Positions 56,006 through 64,000 of a stretch of 64,000 bases of DNA are shown here, in pieces (positions within the stretch are counted from its first letter, which is position 1; every line of letters starts with the position of its first letter). Below the pieces are notes generated by a model, which saw only the letters and a list, made by a program, of their open reading frames with translations, ran no database searches and was not told where the DNA came from. The position numbers were made by a program, and so were the translations under genes. Source of the stretch: a bacterium endosymbiont of Escarpia laminata (GTDB lineage: Bacteria > Pseudomonadota > Gammaproteobacteria > Chromatiales > Chromatiaceae); the NCBI GenBank assembly GCA_003660235.1, contig QGON01000063.1, forward strand, positions 60,967 to 124,966, written 5' to 3'.

Positions 56006-56593
56006 ATGACAGCAGCAGTCGCAGTCGCAGAAAAACAGAATCGATACCCGCCCGGTGATCTGGTAATCTGGATCTTCATCCTTGCGGAGCTGTTGGTTTT
56101 CGCCGCTTTCTTTTCCGCCTATGCCTTTACGCGAATGAACAATGTTGAACTCTTCAATGAGTTTCAACAAAACCTGGACAGGCAGGCCGCGCTGATCAAT
56201 ACATTTGCGCTGATTACCAGTTCCTACTTTGTGGTGCGTGCCGTCAGCGCAATCAGAGAAGGGAACAGTCAGCACTGTGTTCGCTGGCTGCTTGCCGCCC
56301 TGGTAATGGGCGTGGTGTTTCTGCTGGTAAAGGGGGGTGAGTATTCGCATCACCTCGGGGAAGGGATCAACCTCAGCACCAATACCTTCTACATGTTCTA
56401 TATCTCTCTGACCTTTTTTCATTTTATGCATGTGATCATGGGTATGGTGATTTTGGCCGCCGTGGCGGTCAAGGCGCAAAAAGGCGGCTACTCTGCCGAG
56501 GAACACACGGGAGTGGAGACCGGTGCCTCATACTGGCATATGGTGGATCTGCTCTGGTTGATCCTCTTTCCCCTGGTTTATGTGATGCGGTGA
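56006..56593 (+). CDS. norE: NorE-like cytochrome c oxidase subunit III family protein
   Basis: 195 residues with five hydrophobic helices. A short COX3-type protein: GDLVIWIFILAELLVFAAFF (first helix), then GGEYSHHL with paired His, FYISLTFFHFMHVIMGM and SYWHMVDLLWLILFPLVY. NorE is an accessory of nitric oxide reductase whose absence lowers NOR activity. The ATG at 56006 is preferred because AAGGA precedes it; a longer frame begins at 55973. Followed at once by norF. Confidence 0.85.
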   Translation: MTAAVAVAEKQNRYPPGDLVIWIFILAELLVFAAFFSAYAFTRMNNVELFNEFQQNLDRQAALINTFALITSSYFVVRAVSAIREGNSQHCVRWLLAALVMGVVFLLVKGGEYSHHLGEGINLSTNTFYMFYISLTFFHFMHVIMGMVILAAVAVKAQKGGYSAEEHTGVETGASYWHMVDLLWLILFPLVYVMR

Positions 56594-56600
56594 TGGCACG

Positions 56601-56885
56601 ATGAGCAGACAAACAAAATTTGGTATCCGCCCCTGCACCTGGGTCTATCTTTTCCTCATGTTTTTCAGTTTCGTCACCTTCATGATTGGCCAGGCGGGCC
56701 TGAGCGGACGGGAAGTGGCGTTGGCTGTGCTGTTTCTTGCCTTGATCAAAGGGCAGCTGGTGGGACACTACTTCATGGGATTGGGTTCGGTGCGCGGAAT
56801 CTGGCACTGGCCCGTCTTTATCTGGCTGTTTATTCCAGGTATTTTGATCGGCACGGCTTTTTACCTCTCTTACTCAACAGGTTGA
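56601..56885 (+). CDS. norF: NorF-like cytochrome c oxidase subunit IV family membrane protein
   Basis: 94 residues with three hydrophobic helices (CTWVYLFLMFFSFVTFMIG; ALAVLFLALIKGQLVGHYFMG quoted by its ends; WPVFIWLFIPGILIG). Matches the small COX4-like partner that accompanies norE. The motif KGQLVGHYFMGL is characteristic. Seven bases after norE. Confidence 0.8.
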   Translation: MSRQTKFGIRPCTWVYLFLMFFSFVTFMIGQAGLSGREVALAVLFLALIKGQLVGHYFMGLGSVRGIWHWPVFIWLFIPGILIGTAFYLSYSTG

Positions 56886-56891
56886 ACCACA

Positions 56892-57674
56892 TTGACTGAG
56901 CTGCCATTTTACAAACCCCAGGGCAACGAGATAGCGCTTTTTGAGCATGCTTACAAACATCAACTGCCGATGCTGATAAAAGGCCCGACAGGATGTGGAA
57001 AGACCCGTTTTATCAATTATATGGCGGCTAAACTGGGGCGGACTGTCTACACAGTGGCCTGCCACGACGATCTCACGGCAGCAGACCTGGTAGGCCGTCA
57101 CCTGATCGGTGACAGCGGCACCTTCTGGAGTGACGGACCCCTGACCCGGGCGGTGCGTGAAGGGGCGATCTGCTACCTGGACGAGGTGGTCGAAGCGCGC
57201 AAGGACACCACGGTCGTGCTGCACCCGCTCACCGATGATCGGCGTATTCTGCCCATCGAGCGAACGGGTGAGACTCTGCATGCGCCGGCAGAGTTCATGT
57301 TGGTGGTCTCCTATAATCCCGGTTATCAGAATCTGCTGAAAGGCATGAAGCCGAGTACCCGGCAGCGTTTCCTGGCGGTCAGTTTTGATTTTCCGCAAGC
57401 CGAACTGGAACAGGAAGTTTTGATCGGTGAAACCGGGGCTGACGAAGTACTGGCAAAACGTCTGGTCACCCTGGCCCACGCACTAAGGTCACTCAAGGAT
57501 CACGATCTTGAAGAGGCAGCTTCCACCCGTTTGCTGGTCTACACGGCAACCCTGATTCTGGGTGGATACGACCCGGTTGAGGCTTGCCGCGCCGCACTGG
57601 TCGAGCCCCTGACCGACGATGAGGAGACGGCAGCAGCACTGATGGAAGTTGTCGACATTACTTTCGGAATATAG
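56892..57674 (+). CDS. norQ: NorQ/CbbQ-type MoxR AAA+ ATPase
   Basis: 260 residues. Walker A GPTGCGKTRF (~36-45), AADLVGRHLI (~63), Walker B AICYLDEVVEAR (~92), sensor 1 MLVVSYNPGYQN (~138). NorQ works with NorD to insert non-haem iron into NO reductase; the near-identical CbbQ does a similar job for Rubisco activation. norD downstream and norEF upstream decide for NorQ. The start is TTG with a weak ribosome site; the N-terminus LPFYKPQGNE is standard. Confidence 0.9.
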   Translation: MTELPFYKPQGNEIALFEHAYKHQLPMLIKGPTGCGKTRFINYMAAKLGRTVYTVACHDDLTAADLVGRHLIGDSGTFWSDGPLTRAVREGAICYLDEVVEARKDTTVVLHPLTDDRRILPIERTGETLHAPAEFMLVVSYNPGYQNLLKGMKPSTRQRFLAVSFDFPQAELEQEVLIGETGADEVLAKRLVTLAHALRSLKDHDLEEAASTRLLVYTATLILGGYDPVEACRAALVEPLTDDEETAAALMEVVDITFGI

Positions 57675-57685
57675 GAACCGTCCAG

Positions 57686-58066
57686 ATGAGTGACGACAAT
57701 CAGGGTAAGCCACTGGCAATCATCAGCCAAGGACTCTATCTGCTGAATCTGCTCTTTCCCCTTTTGCCGATGATTGGGCTGGCCTGGCTCAGGTATCGTC
57801 ATCGCAACAGTGAATTCGTTCTGCTGCGCAACCATCTGCCCCAGGCGTTTATCGGGGCCTGCATCAGCAGCGGCATCTTTATCGCTGCCAACCTGTTGAT
57901 CCTGCTCCTTGGCAACTATGGCTCTATTGCGTCGCTGATCATCTTCGAGGTCTACTTCATCGCGGTCGTTCCCCTGTTTCTGATTCCCGGTCTGATGGCG
58001 TTGATCAAGGCAATGTCCGGGCAGCAATACCGATACCCGCTGATCGGACGCAAATATGCGCGTTGA
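57686..58066 (+). CDS. small inner-membrane protein in the nor accessory operon
   Basis: 126 residues with three or four hydrophobic helices (~18-32, ~52-72, ~78-100), somewhat like DUF4870 proteins. No metal or haem ligands stand out. It overlaps the polyferredoxin gene by 11 bases, indicating a coupled product and perhaps a membrane partner for it. Function unknown. Confidence 0.7.
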   Translation: MSDDNQGKPLAIISQGLYLLNLLFPLLPMIGLAWLRYRHRNSEFVLLRNHLPQAFIGACISSGIFIAANLLILLLGNYGSIASLIIFEVYFIAVVPLFLIPGLMALIKAMSGQQYRYPLIGRKYAR

Positions 58067-59021
58067 GCGCCAGCGCCTGCGTTCCTGGTTTCAGGCGGGT
58101 TTCTTTAGCCTGTTTGTACTCGCACCGCCCCTCGACCTGTTTCGCTTCGATCTGAACCTGAACCACTTCCTTTTTCTTGGCATGCACTGGACCCTTGGAC
58201 TGGATGAGTTGGTTGCCGGCGAGATCAGTGGTCTCGAGGCGGGTTTCAATATCCTGATCCGGGGCTTTGTTCCACTGCTGTTGATTGGTGGCGGGTTGAT
58301 CTGGATCGCCCTCCGCTATGGCCGTCTCTACTGTGGCTGGCTCTGCCCCCATTTCTCCGTGGTCGAGACCATCAATCGTCTGATGTTCCGTGCCAGCGGC
58401 AAACAGTCAATCTGGGAAAAGAGTCCGCAGCCGGAACAACAACCGGATGGGGCAATCATCCAACCCAAGAAGAAATTCTGGCCGCTGACCTGGCTTGCGG
58501 CGCTTGGTTTCGCCTTCCTCTGGGCGGTGGTGTTGCTGACCTACCTGTTACCGCCGTCAGAGATCTATCACAACCTGCTGCACGGCTCATTGACGTCCAA
58601 TCAGGCGCGATTCATTGGTGTCGGTACCCTGTTGCTGTTTATCGAGTTTATGTTTGCCCGCCATCTCTTCTGCCGCTTCGGCTGCGCCATCGGGCTTTTT
58701 CAGAGTCTTGCCTGGATGGCCAATGATCGCGGCATGGTGGTGGGATTTGACAGGAACCGCGCGCGACTCTGCGGTGACTGCAACAACGCCTGTGACAACA
58801 TCTGTCCGATGCGCCTGAAACCGCGCACTATCAAACGGCGCATGTTTACCTGCACTGAGTGTGCTCAATGCATCTCCGCCTGTGAGCAGGTTCAGGCGCC
58901 ACAGCGTGAGAAAACCCTGCTGCATTGGGTGACGGATGAAGCGGCCGTTACGGTTGCAACCGGTCGTCCGGCAACTGCAGAAACCGGCTCGTCAGATAAC
59001 GACCTTCAGGAAGTCTCATAA
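58056..59021 (+). CDS. membrane 4Fe-4S polyferredoxin (NapH/NosR/CcoG-like)
   Basis: 321 residues with about five helices. YCGWLCP (~90) and FCRFGC (~208) flank the membrane part as in NapH/NosR/CcoG, followed by two clusters of four cysteines, CGDCNNACDNIC (~239) and CTECAQCISAC (~265). It would pass electrons from a membrane donor to a cytoplasmic or periplasmic acceptor. Such a gene is not part of the textbook norCBQDEF set. The second pair lacks the Pro of the usual CxxxCP. It sits between norQ and norD. Confidence 0.82.
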   Translation: MRVERQRLRSWFQAGFFSLFVLAPPLDLFRFDLNLNHFLFLGMHWTLGLDELVAGEISGLEAGFNILIRGFVPLLLIGGGLIWIALRYGRLYCGWLCPHFSVVETINRLMFRASGKQSIWEKSPQPEQQPDGAIIQPKKKFWPLTWLAALGFAFLWAVVLLTYLLPPSEIYHNLLHGSLTSNQARFIGVGTLLLFIEFMFARHLFCRFGCAIGLFQSLAWMANDRGMVVGFDRNRARLCGDCNNACDNICPMRLKPRTIKRRMFTCTECAQCISACEQVQAPQREKTLLHWVTDEAAVTVATGRPATAETGSSDNDLQEVS

Positions 59022-60860
59022 GTGGAAGAGAAAGTCGGTGAACTCTGGCATCGTTTGATTACCCGGATGGCGCAGACCCATCATCCGGAAGCGGCAGTGA
59101 GACTGAATGAGATCCACACCACCGTCGGAATTCTCTTTCGTGCTCTCGGCGGTGATGGGGGTCTGCAGGTCGAGGCGGCCCACGGCAGCGAACACGGTGC
59201 GCGGCGCAGTCTGCTGCACCGTATCGCCGGTGACAGCAAGCGGGTGGAGCTCGCCTGGCGGGATGAAAACTCCCTGCACCTGCCGGCGGTTATAGACTAT
59301 TTTTCCTCGACCCGTCTCAATCGTGATCTTTACATCTGGCTGGCGGCCCTGGCCGTGGGCGATCACCAGGAAGAGGAGCCCTGGTTCAGTAAAAACCAGC
59401 GGCTGACGGTGGAAACCCTGGCGCGTTATCCTGGCTTGCGCGCACGCTATCTGCGGTTGGTTGAGGCGCATCTGGAACAGCGGATTCAGCCCGACAAACG
59501 GCTGGTTGCGGAAATTGCACAGGAGGCGGCGATCCGTCAGGCGCTGATCGAGCCGGGCAGTGTGGAGAGACTCCCGCAGGCCAAGCGTCCGCCGCAGCCG
59601 GTCCCGCTCTGGTTACATCCTTTTCCCCCGATTGTTGCGGCCGATAAGGCCAATGACAATGAAGAGGCAGGTGCTGCCGGACGGGGTGATATCAAGGATT
59701 TGGAAGAAGAGGAGCGGCGACAGGGTGAGCGGGCTGAAAAGCTCAAAGGCAAGGATCGTGGGCTGATCACCATCCGCATGGAGACTATCTTCACCTGGGG
59801 GGATTTTCTCAATCTGGATCGCAGCTCTGAAGAGAATGACGACTTGGATAGTGCGGCAGATGCGGCTAAAGATATGGATGTAATGAGCGTCAGCCGTGAC
59901 GCCAAGGCGTCCACCAGCAAACTGCGTTTCGATCTCGATCTTCCTGCGGCGTCTGAAGACGATCTGATATTGAACGAAGGGATTCTGCTGCCTGAGTGGG
60001 ACTATAAAAAAGGGCAACTGTTACCCGATCTCTGTCGTGTGGTTCCCATGATTGCGGCCAATGCAGAGCCGATGGCGCTGCCGGACAATCTGCGGCGAAC
60101 TGCGAGAAAACTGCGTGCCCAGTTTCAACAGATTGCGCCGGCCCGCGTCTGGCATCGCAATCAGCAGGAGGGCAGTGAGATCGATCTGGATGCCTACCTG
60201 CGTTTCTCCACCGACCGGGAGATTGGACAGGCATCTACCAGTGACGGCTTATACCGGAGTCTGCGCGTCGGTTCCCGCGATCTCTCCTGTCTGCTGTTGG
60301 CGGATCTTTCGCTCTCCACAGACACCTGGGTGAATAACCATGCCCGTGTGATCGATGTCATTCGCGACAGTCTATTCCTCTTCGCTGAAAGCCTTGCCGC
60401 CACCGGAGATCGTTTTGCGATGTATGGATTCTCATCCCGCAAGCGTGATCCTATTCGTTTCCACCAGTTGAAGACCTTTGATGAAAACTACAGCGCCAAT
60501 GTGCGTGGCCGTATCAATGCCATCAAGCCGGGTTACTATACCCGGCTTGGTGCAGCGATTCGCCAGAGCACCAAGTTGCTCGAAACACAGTCTTCAGAAC
60601 GGCGGCTGTTATTGATTCTTACAGACGGTAAACCCAATGACCTGGATAAATATGAGGGTCGGTTTGGCGCTGAAGACACCCGTATGGCAGTACTGGAAGC
60701 ACGTAAAGCAGGTCTGCATCCCTTCTGTATTACCATCGACAAACAGGCGGGTGATTATCTTCCCCACCTCTTCGGCCAGGGTAATTATGTACTGATCCGG
60801 CAACCTTCCGACCTGCCGAAAGAGTTACCACTGCTCTATGTTCGCTTGACCTCCAATTGA
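59022..60860 (+). CDS. norD: nitric oxide reductase activation protein NorD (VWA domain)
   Basis: 612 residues. The C-terminal von Willebrand A domain has the MIDAS motif DLSLST (~425), RFAMYGFSSRKRD, GYYTRLGAAIRQ and LTDGKPNDLDKYEGRFG, all typical of NorD. The N-terminal two thirds are helical and acidic. With NorQ it activates NO reductase. Starts with GTG directly after the preceding stop (TAAGTG), with AGGAAG upstream. Confidence 0.92.
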   Translation: MEEKVGELWHRLITRMAQTHHPEAAVRLNEIHTTVGILFRALGGDGGLQVEAAHGSEHGARRSLLHRIAGDSKRVELAWRDENSLHLPAVIDYFSSTRLNRDLYIWLAALAVGDHQEEEPWFSKNQRLTVETLARYPGLRARYLRLVEAHLEQRIQPDKRLVAEIAQEAAIRQALIEPGSVERLPQAKRPPQPVPLWLHPFPPIVAADKANDNEEAGAAGRGDIKDLEEEERRQGERAEKLKGKDRGLITIRMETIFTWGDFLNLDRSSEENDDLDSAADAAKDMDVMSVSRDAKASTSKLRFDLDLPAASEDDLILNEGILLPEWDYKKGQLLPDLCRVVPMIAANAEPMALPDNLRRTARKLRAQFQQIAPARVWHRNQQEGSEIDLDAYLRFSTDREIGQASTSDGLYRSLRVGSRDLSCLLLADLSLSTDTWVNNHARVIDVIRDSLFLFAESLAATGDRFAMYGFSSRKRDPIRFHQLKTFDENYSANVRGRINAIKPGYYTRLGAAIRQSTKLLETQSSERRLLLILTDGKPNDLDKYEGRFGAEDTRMAVLEARKAGLHPFCITIDKQAGDYLPHLFGQGNYVLIRQPSDLPKELPLLYVRLTSN

Positions 60861-60899
60861 CATATTCTGCGAAAATGACGGCCGGGTTGCCCAATTGAA

Positions 60900-60930
60900 G
60901 TAGGCCGGTTCAAGCGCAGCGGAACCGGCA
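60900..60930. repeat. dispersed repeat family C, single unit
   Basis: GTAGGCCGGTTCAAGCGCAG followed by CGGAACCGGC matches the right-hand unit at 19833-19918 (in inverted orientation there). It lies 40 bases after norD. Confidence 0.7.
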
Positions 60931-60997
60931 GTCCCTCCTGTACTTTATTTTGGGATAGACTGACGGTTCCTCTATAGCGTGTATTTGGGAAAGAGAT

Positions 60998-62755
60998 ATG
61001 TCGGATCACCCGGACTCCAGAATGCTTCAGGCCCTGACGGGACATATTCTGAGGCACAGGAAAACCTCCTATATTGCGATCACTGCGGCCCAGACACTTA
61101 TGTTGATCGGGCTTTGGTCAGCCTATTCGCATTTTATCCTGCTGCTCTGGTTCTTCTCCATGCAGGCAGTGGCGCTGCCGCATTTCATCATTTCCCAAAG
61201 GTATGCAGGCAGAGAGCTTACGCCGGGTCAAATAGGTTATATCAAGATCGTTTTCATTGTTTACTCCCTCATCAGCAGTACGTTATGGGGGTCGCTTACC
61301 TGGCTGCTGACCGGCAACTGGGATATCCACGCCTTCATTGTCCTCATGCCGATGCTGGGTATCTTTGCCGGCGCCATTAACCTGGCCGCAATCCTGCCTA
61401 TCTACTTTTGTTTGGTGACCCCGATTCTTGTGCAGTCGCTGGCCGTATTTCTGTTCACTGAAGCGGCGAATCCTCTGCTGGCCGGGTTGTTTGCGATCTA
61501 CTATGCAGGAATGATCAAGTTTTCCATGGAGCTGCACAAAATGCTGGTACACACCTACAGCTTGCAGTTTGAACTTGAGTCGGCCAATGGAGAACTTGTT
61601 GTTCAGAAAAAGACTGCGGAAAAGGCGAACATCGATAAATCAAGATTTCTTGCGGCTGCCAGCCACGATCTGCGTCAGCCACTCTATGCGATGGAGCTGT
61701 TTCTCGGTGGACTGGCGCAGGAAAGGGGAAGGGATAACCGGGTCTATCTACTTTCTCGTTTGAGGAACGCACTGGACAGCATGCAGGAGATGTTCTCTTC
61801 CCTGCTCGATATGTCACGCTTTGATGCAGGTGTGATCAGTCCGATGAAGAAAAACATTTTTGCTAACCAGTTATTGCAGTCCCTTAAATATAAATTCGAT
61901 GATGAGTGCAACAGGAAAGGCATTCGGTTAATCGTTCGTCCGAGTAACCATTGGGTTTACAGTGATCCGATTCTAATTCAGAGGGTACTTGAAAACTTTA
62001 TTTCCAATGCCGTGAAATACACGGATACCGGTGGAGTTCTGGTGGCTTGCAGGAGGCATGGGGAAGGTTTTCGATTTGAGGTATGGGATACCGGAAAAGG
62101 GATTAGGCAAGAGGAGATGAATTCGATTTTTGACGCCTTCCATCAATTGGACAATCCGGAGCGGGACAGAAGAAAAGGTGTTGGTCTGGGGCTGTCCATC
62201 GTCGACCAGATTGCCGGCCTGCTGGATACGCCAGTCTGTGTGCGTTCCCAACACGGCAAAGGCTCAGTCTTTTGTATTGATTTGCCTAAGGGGAAAGCCG
62301 AGGCTGAGTCTTTGGTTGAGCTGGATGATCAAACGCTGGTGGATGATGAGTTTTTTGTGGATCTTGTGGTTTGGGTCGTGGATGACGACGTTGATATTCT
62401 GGAGGGGCTTCAGCTGCAATTGGAAACATGGGGCTGCATTACCCGAACCTTCGAGACCATTGAGCAGATTCAGGCCGTGATGGCAGAGCATTATGACTCC
62501 CCCGATCTGTTGATTAGCGATTTACGGCTGCGTAACCACAAAAGCGGTATCGAGGTGATTGAAATAGTCCAGCAACACAGTAAAAAAGCAGTCTCCGCGA
62601 TCCTCATAACCGGTGATACCGGCCGGCGGGAGTTGCAGAAGATCAGCCAGACCGGAGTTCCCCTGCTTCACAAACCGGTTACTGCAGAGAAGCTGCGCCT
62701 GACAATGGCCAATTTGTTGAAATCAGTCAAAGATGTTTCTGCTGTCGGCGAGTAG
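60998..62755 (+). CDS. hybrid sensor histidine kinase with C-terminal receiver
   Basis: 585 residues: six or seven membrane helices in the first ~190 residues with almost no soluble sensor loop, a coiled linker, HisKA with ASHDLRQPLYAMELFL (~225), HATPase (ENFISNAVKY, DTGKGIRQEE, GVGLGLSIV), and a receiver domain (VVDDDVD at ~458, phospho-acceptor in LLISDLRLRN ~505, Lys in LHKPV ~555). The integral sensor suggests detection of a membrane-associated or quinone-state signal. It converges on a LuxR-type regulator with a 33-base overlap; the two probably form one pathway. Confidence 0.9.
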   Translation: MSDHPDSRMLQALTGHILRHRKTSYIAITAAQTLMLIGLWSAYSHFILLLWFFSMQAVALPHFIISQRYAGRELTPGQIGYIKIVFIVYSLISSTLWGSLTWLLTGNWDIHAFIVLMPMLGIFAGAINLAAILPIYFCLVTPILVQSLAVFLFTEAANPLLAGLFAIYYAGMIKFSMELHKMLVHTYSLQFELESANGELVVQKKTAEKANIDKSRFLAAASHDLRQPLYAMELFLGGLAQERGRDNRVYLLSRLRNALDSMQEMFSSLLDMSRFDAGVISPMKKNIFANQLLQSLKYKFDDECNRKGIRLIVRPSNHWVYSDPILIQRVLENFISNAVKYTDTGGVLVACRRHGEGFRFEVWDTGKGIRQEEMNSIFDAFHQLDNPERDRRKGVGLGLSIVDQIAGLLDTPVCVRSQHGKGSVFCIDLPKGKAEAESLVELDDQTLVDDEFFVDLVVWVVDDDVDILEGLQLQLETWGCITRTFETIEQIQAVMAEHYDSPDLLISDLRLRNHKSGIEVIEIVQQHSKKAVSAILITGDTGRRELQKISQTGVPLLHKPVTAEKLRLTMANLLKSVKDVSAVGE

Positions 62756-63322
62756 CTGTGTGCGGTTTTTGGCGCCGACTTTTTCCAATACTGTACTCAC
62801 ATGCATTTTTACCGTACTTAGGCTGATGTACAGCTCATCGGCAATCTCCTGATTCGTTTTGCCTTTAATTAGCCGTTCATAAACATCCCGTTGGCGCCGT
62901 GTCAGTTTGGATGTTTTGGAGAGGGGACTGTTGACGTTGAGCAGCGCTTCCTGCGGCACATAGGGTGTGCCGCTGAGAACCAGGTCTATGGCTCTCCTCA
63001 TGGATTCAAAACTGTGAGTTTTGGGGATATAGCCTGAAATACCGCATGCCAATGCGGTTTGGATGATATCTTGCTCACAGTGCATGGAAACAATGATCAG
63101 GGGCGTGTCAGGATGCCTTTCGCGGACTGTTTCAAGACCTTGAAAGTCGACCATGCCCGGCATCTTGAGGTCCATGAGTATCAGCCCGGTGTCCGGGTGA
63201 TCATGTAGCAGGTCGAGCATCTCAGACAAGTTGGATGCTTCAAAGCAGACGGCATCCGGTTCCAGCATGCTTCGCAAACCCTCCCGAAACAGAGAGTGAT
63301 CATCAGCCAGGATAATCTTCAT
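62723..63322 (-). CDS. LuxR/NarL-family response regulator
   Basis: 199 residues. Receiver with acid pair DD (6-7), phospho-acceptor in LILMDLKMPG (~51) and Lys in YIPKTHS (~102); DNA-binding HTH at the C-terminus with LTRRQRDVYERLIKGKTNQEIADEL quoted by its core GKTNQEIADEL and TVKMHVSTVLEKVGAKNR. Overlaps the end of the kinase gene tail to tail. Only 36 bases separate its start from the end of a transposase reading in the same direction. Confidence 0.92.
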   Translation of the reverse strand: MKIILADDHSLFREGLRSMLEPDAVCFEASNLSEMLDLLHDHPDTGLILMDLKMPGMVDFQGLETVRERHPDTPLIIVSMHCEQDIIQTALACGISGYIPKTHSFESMRRAIDLVLSGTPYVPQEALLNVNSPLSKTSKLTRRQRDVYERLIKGKTNQEIADELYISLSTVKMHVSTVLEKVGAKNRTQLLADSRNIFD

Positions 63323-63358
63323 ATTTTTCGCTCAGTTAGGAACGTCCCTAGTAACTTC

Positions 63359-64000
63359 TCAAAAACCCGTGGCAAGAGCAGCCCGCTCGGTGATGATATC
63401 GGGTAATGGAGCAATGGTCTGTTCACCAATACCCAAACGATCTGTTAAGTAATGCCAAAACGAGATATCCAGCTTACGACAGGTTTTTTTCAAGCTGGCA
63501 AAAGTATCTCGGCAACGCCTGCCCTCATCACTGCGGGTTCCACCACTGATTTTTCGTTTCTTCACAAAATCACGGATATCCGTTTCACTGCCATTGGTGT
63601 GCAAAGGGATTTCAGGTCGATCAAGAACCACTAATAGTTCAGCTTTATTATTATGGATTCGCTTTAATGTCTGGTTTAAGGTGGCGTAGCTGGTTTTCTG
63701 GGTAAATATCTCATCGAATCGATGACGGAGTATTTTTTGCTGACTTTTATCGGGCTTGCTTTTATATCGCTTCAGTTGTGCATAAAAGCGCCATATCTGA
63801 TCTCTAATCTGAGCTATTTCCTGTCGGTGTGTCTCGTTGAGTGGCAGCATTTTATGGATGAGTCGTTCGGTATGCACCCAGCATAAGGCATGTAATAAGA
63901 TGTCGAACTGCCCGGCATCATCACTGACGATGGTGAGATCATCACACAGACCATGTCGTAAGACGCTGCCGAGCAAGGCTCCTTCGGTAGCAAAGCGTTG
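63359..64000 (-). mobile_element. IS66-like transposase, C-terminal part (continues beyond window)
   Basis: The frame is open to the end of the window on the minus strand, so the N-terminus is outside. Segments IVSDDAGQFDILLHALCWVH (catalytic Asp region), HTNGSETDIRDFVKKRK (with the catalytic Glu) and RRCRDTFASLKKTCRKL fit DDE transposases of the IS66/Tnp_IS66 type. The terminal inverted repeat must lie in the 36 bases before the regulator gene but could not be identified with one end only. The family assignment is moderately sure, the transposase call firm. Confidence 0.8.

Noticed and set aside
56892..57674. CbbQ (Rubisco activase) instead of NorQ
   Set aside because: The ATPase alone fits both, but norE/norF upstream and norD downstream favour NorQ; no Rubisco genes are near.

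Overview
The window looks like chromosomal DNA of a gammaproteobacterium, most plausibly a sulfur-oxidising, chemoautotrophic or symbiont-type member of the Chromatiales/Sedimenticola/Thiodiazotropha/Endoriftia neighbourhood. The reasons are the moderately GC-rich coding style, the order lysM-dprA-smg-topA divergent from def-fmt-rsmB-DUF4390-ntrYX-trkAH, and a pyrophosphate-based energy module (hppA and PPi-dependent pfp). The taxonomic placement is inference; no rRNA, tRNA or CRISPR array was found.

Layout. 1-7.0 kb: end of dbpA, a small conserved unknown, a 2Fe-2S flavin reductase, a YeeZ-type SDR, a secreted peptidoglycan-binding protein preceded by a structured, terminator-bearing leader, an orphan ParA, and ubiD. 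7.2-11.8 kb: an RND efflux adaptor and pump translationally coupled to a zinc-ribbon protein. 12.3-14.4 kb: a STAND-like AAA ATPase/TPR gene split by a one-base frameshift and running into the remnant of a second copy of the zinc-ribbon gene. 14.5-19.7 kb: a small membrane protein and the vitamin B12 uptake operon btuB-F-C-D under a cobalamin riboswitch. 19.9-25 kb: topA, smg, dprA, lysM. 25.3-35.3 kb: def, fmt, rsmB, DUF4390, ntrY, ntrX, trkA, trkH. 35.9-38.7 kb: ysxC, bacteriohemerythrin, moaC, a YfcE-type phosphoesterase, ppa. 39-45.2 kb: hppA, pfp, a small unknown, and an adenylate kinase with a very long histone-H1-like lysine-rich tail. 45.3-54.4 kb: DUF1451 (ybeL-like), globin, leuS, lptE, holA, a WYL regulator, rsfS, nadD, proA. 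54.6-60.9 kb: a secreted LamG protein, then a norE-norF-norQ-membrane protein-polyferredoxin-norD operon that lacks the catalytic norCB genes. 61-64 kb: a hybrid histidine kinase, a convergent LuxR-type regulator, and the end of an IS66-like transposase that continues beyond the window.

How the genes fit together. hppA, pfp, ppa and adk form a nucleotide/pyrophosphate energy node: PPi released in biosynthesis can pump protons or serve in reversible sugar-phosphate phosphorylation, and adk balances AMP/ADP/ATP. The nor accessory genes, with a candidate Fnr/Dnr-type promoter at the class II position, point to NO reduction under low oxygen. Globin and hemerythrin may be related O2/NO-binding proteins. 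Several families of dispersed inverted repeats occupy the gaps between operons.

The most unusual items are the adenylate kinase/H1-like fusion with its perfect 270-bp internal tandem duplication, the nor accessory operon without norB/norC, an NtrX lacking the sigma54-contact loop and the Walker A lysine, and the duplicated zinc-ribbon tail fused onto a broken ATPase gene.
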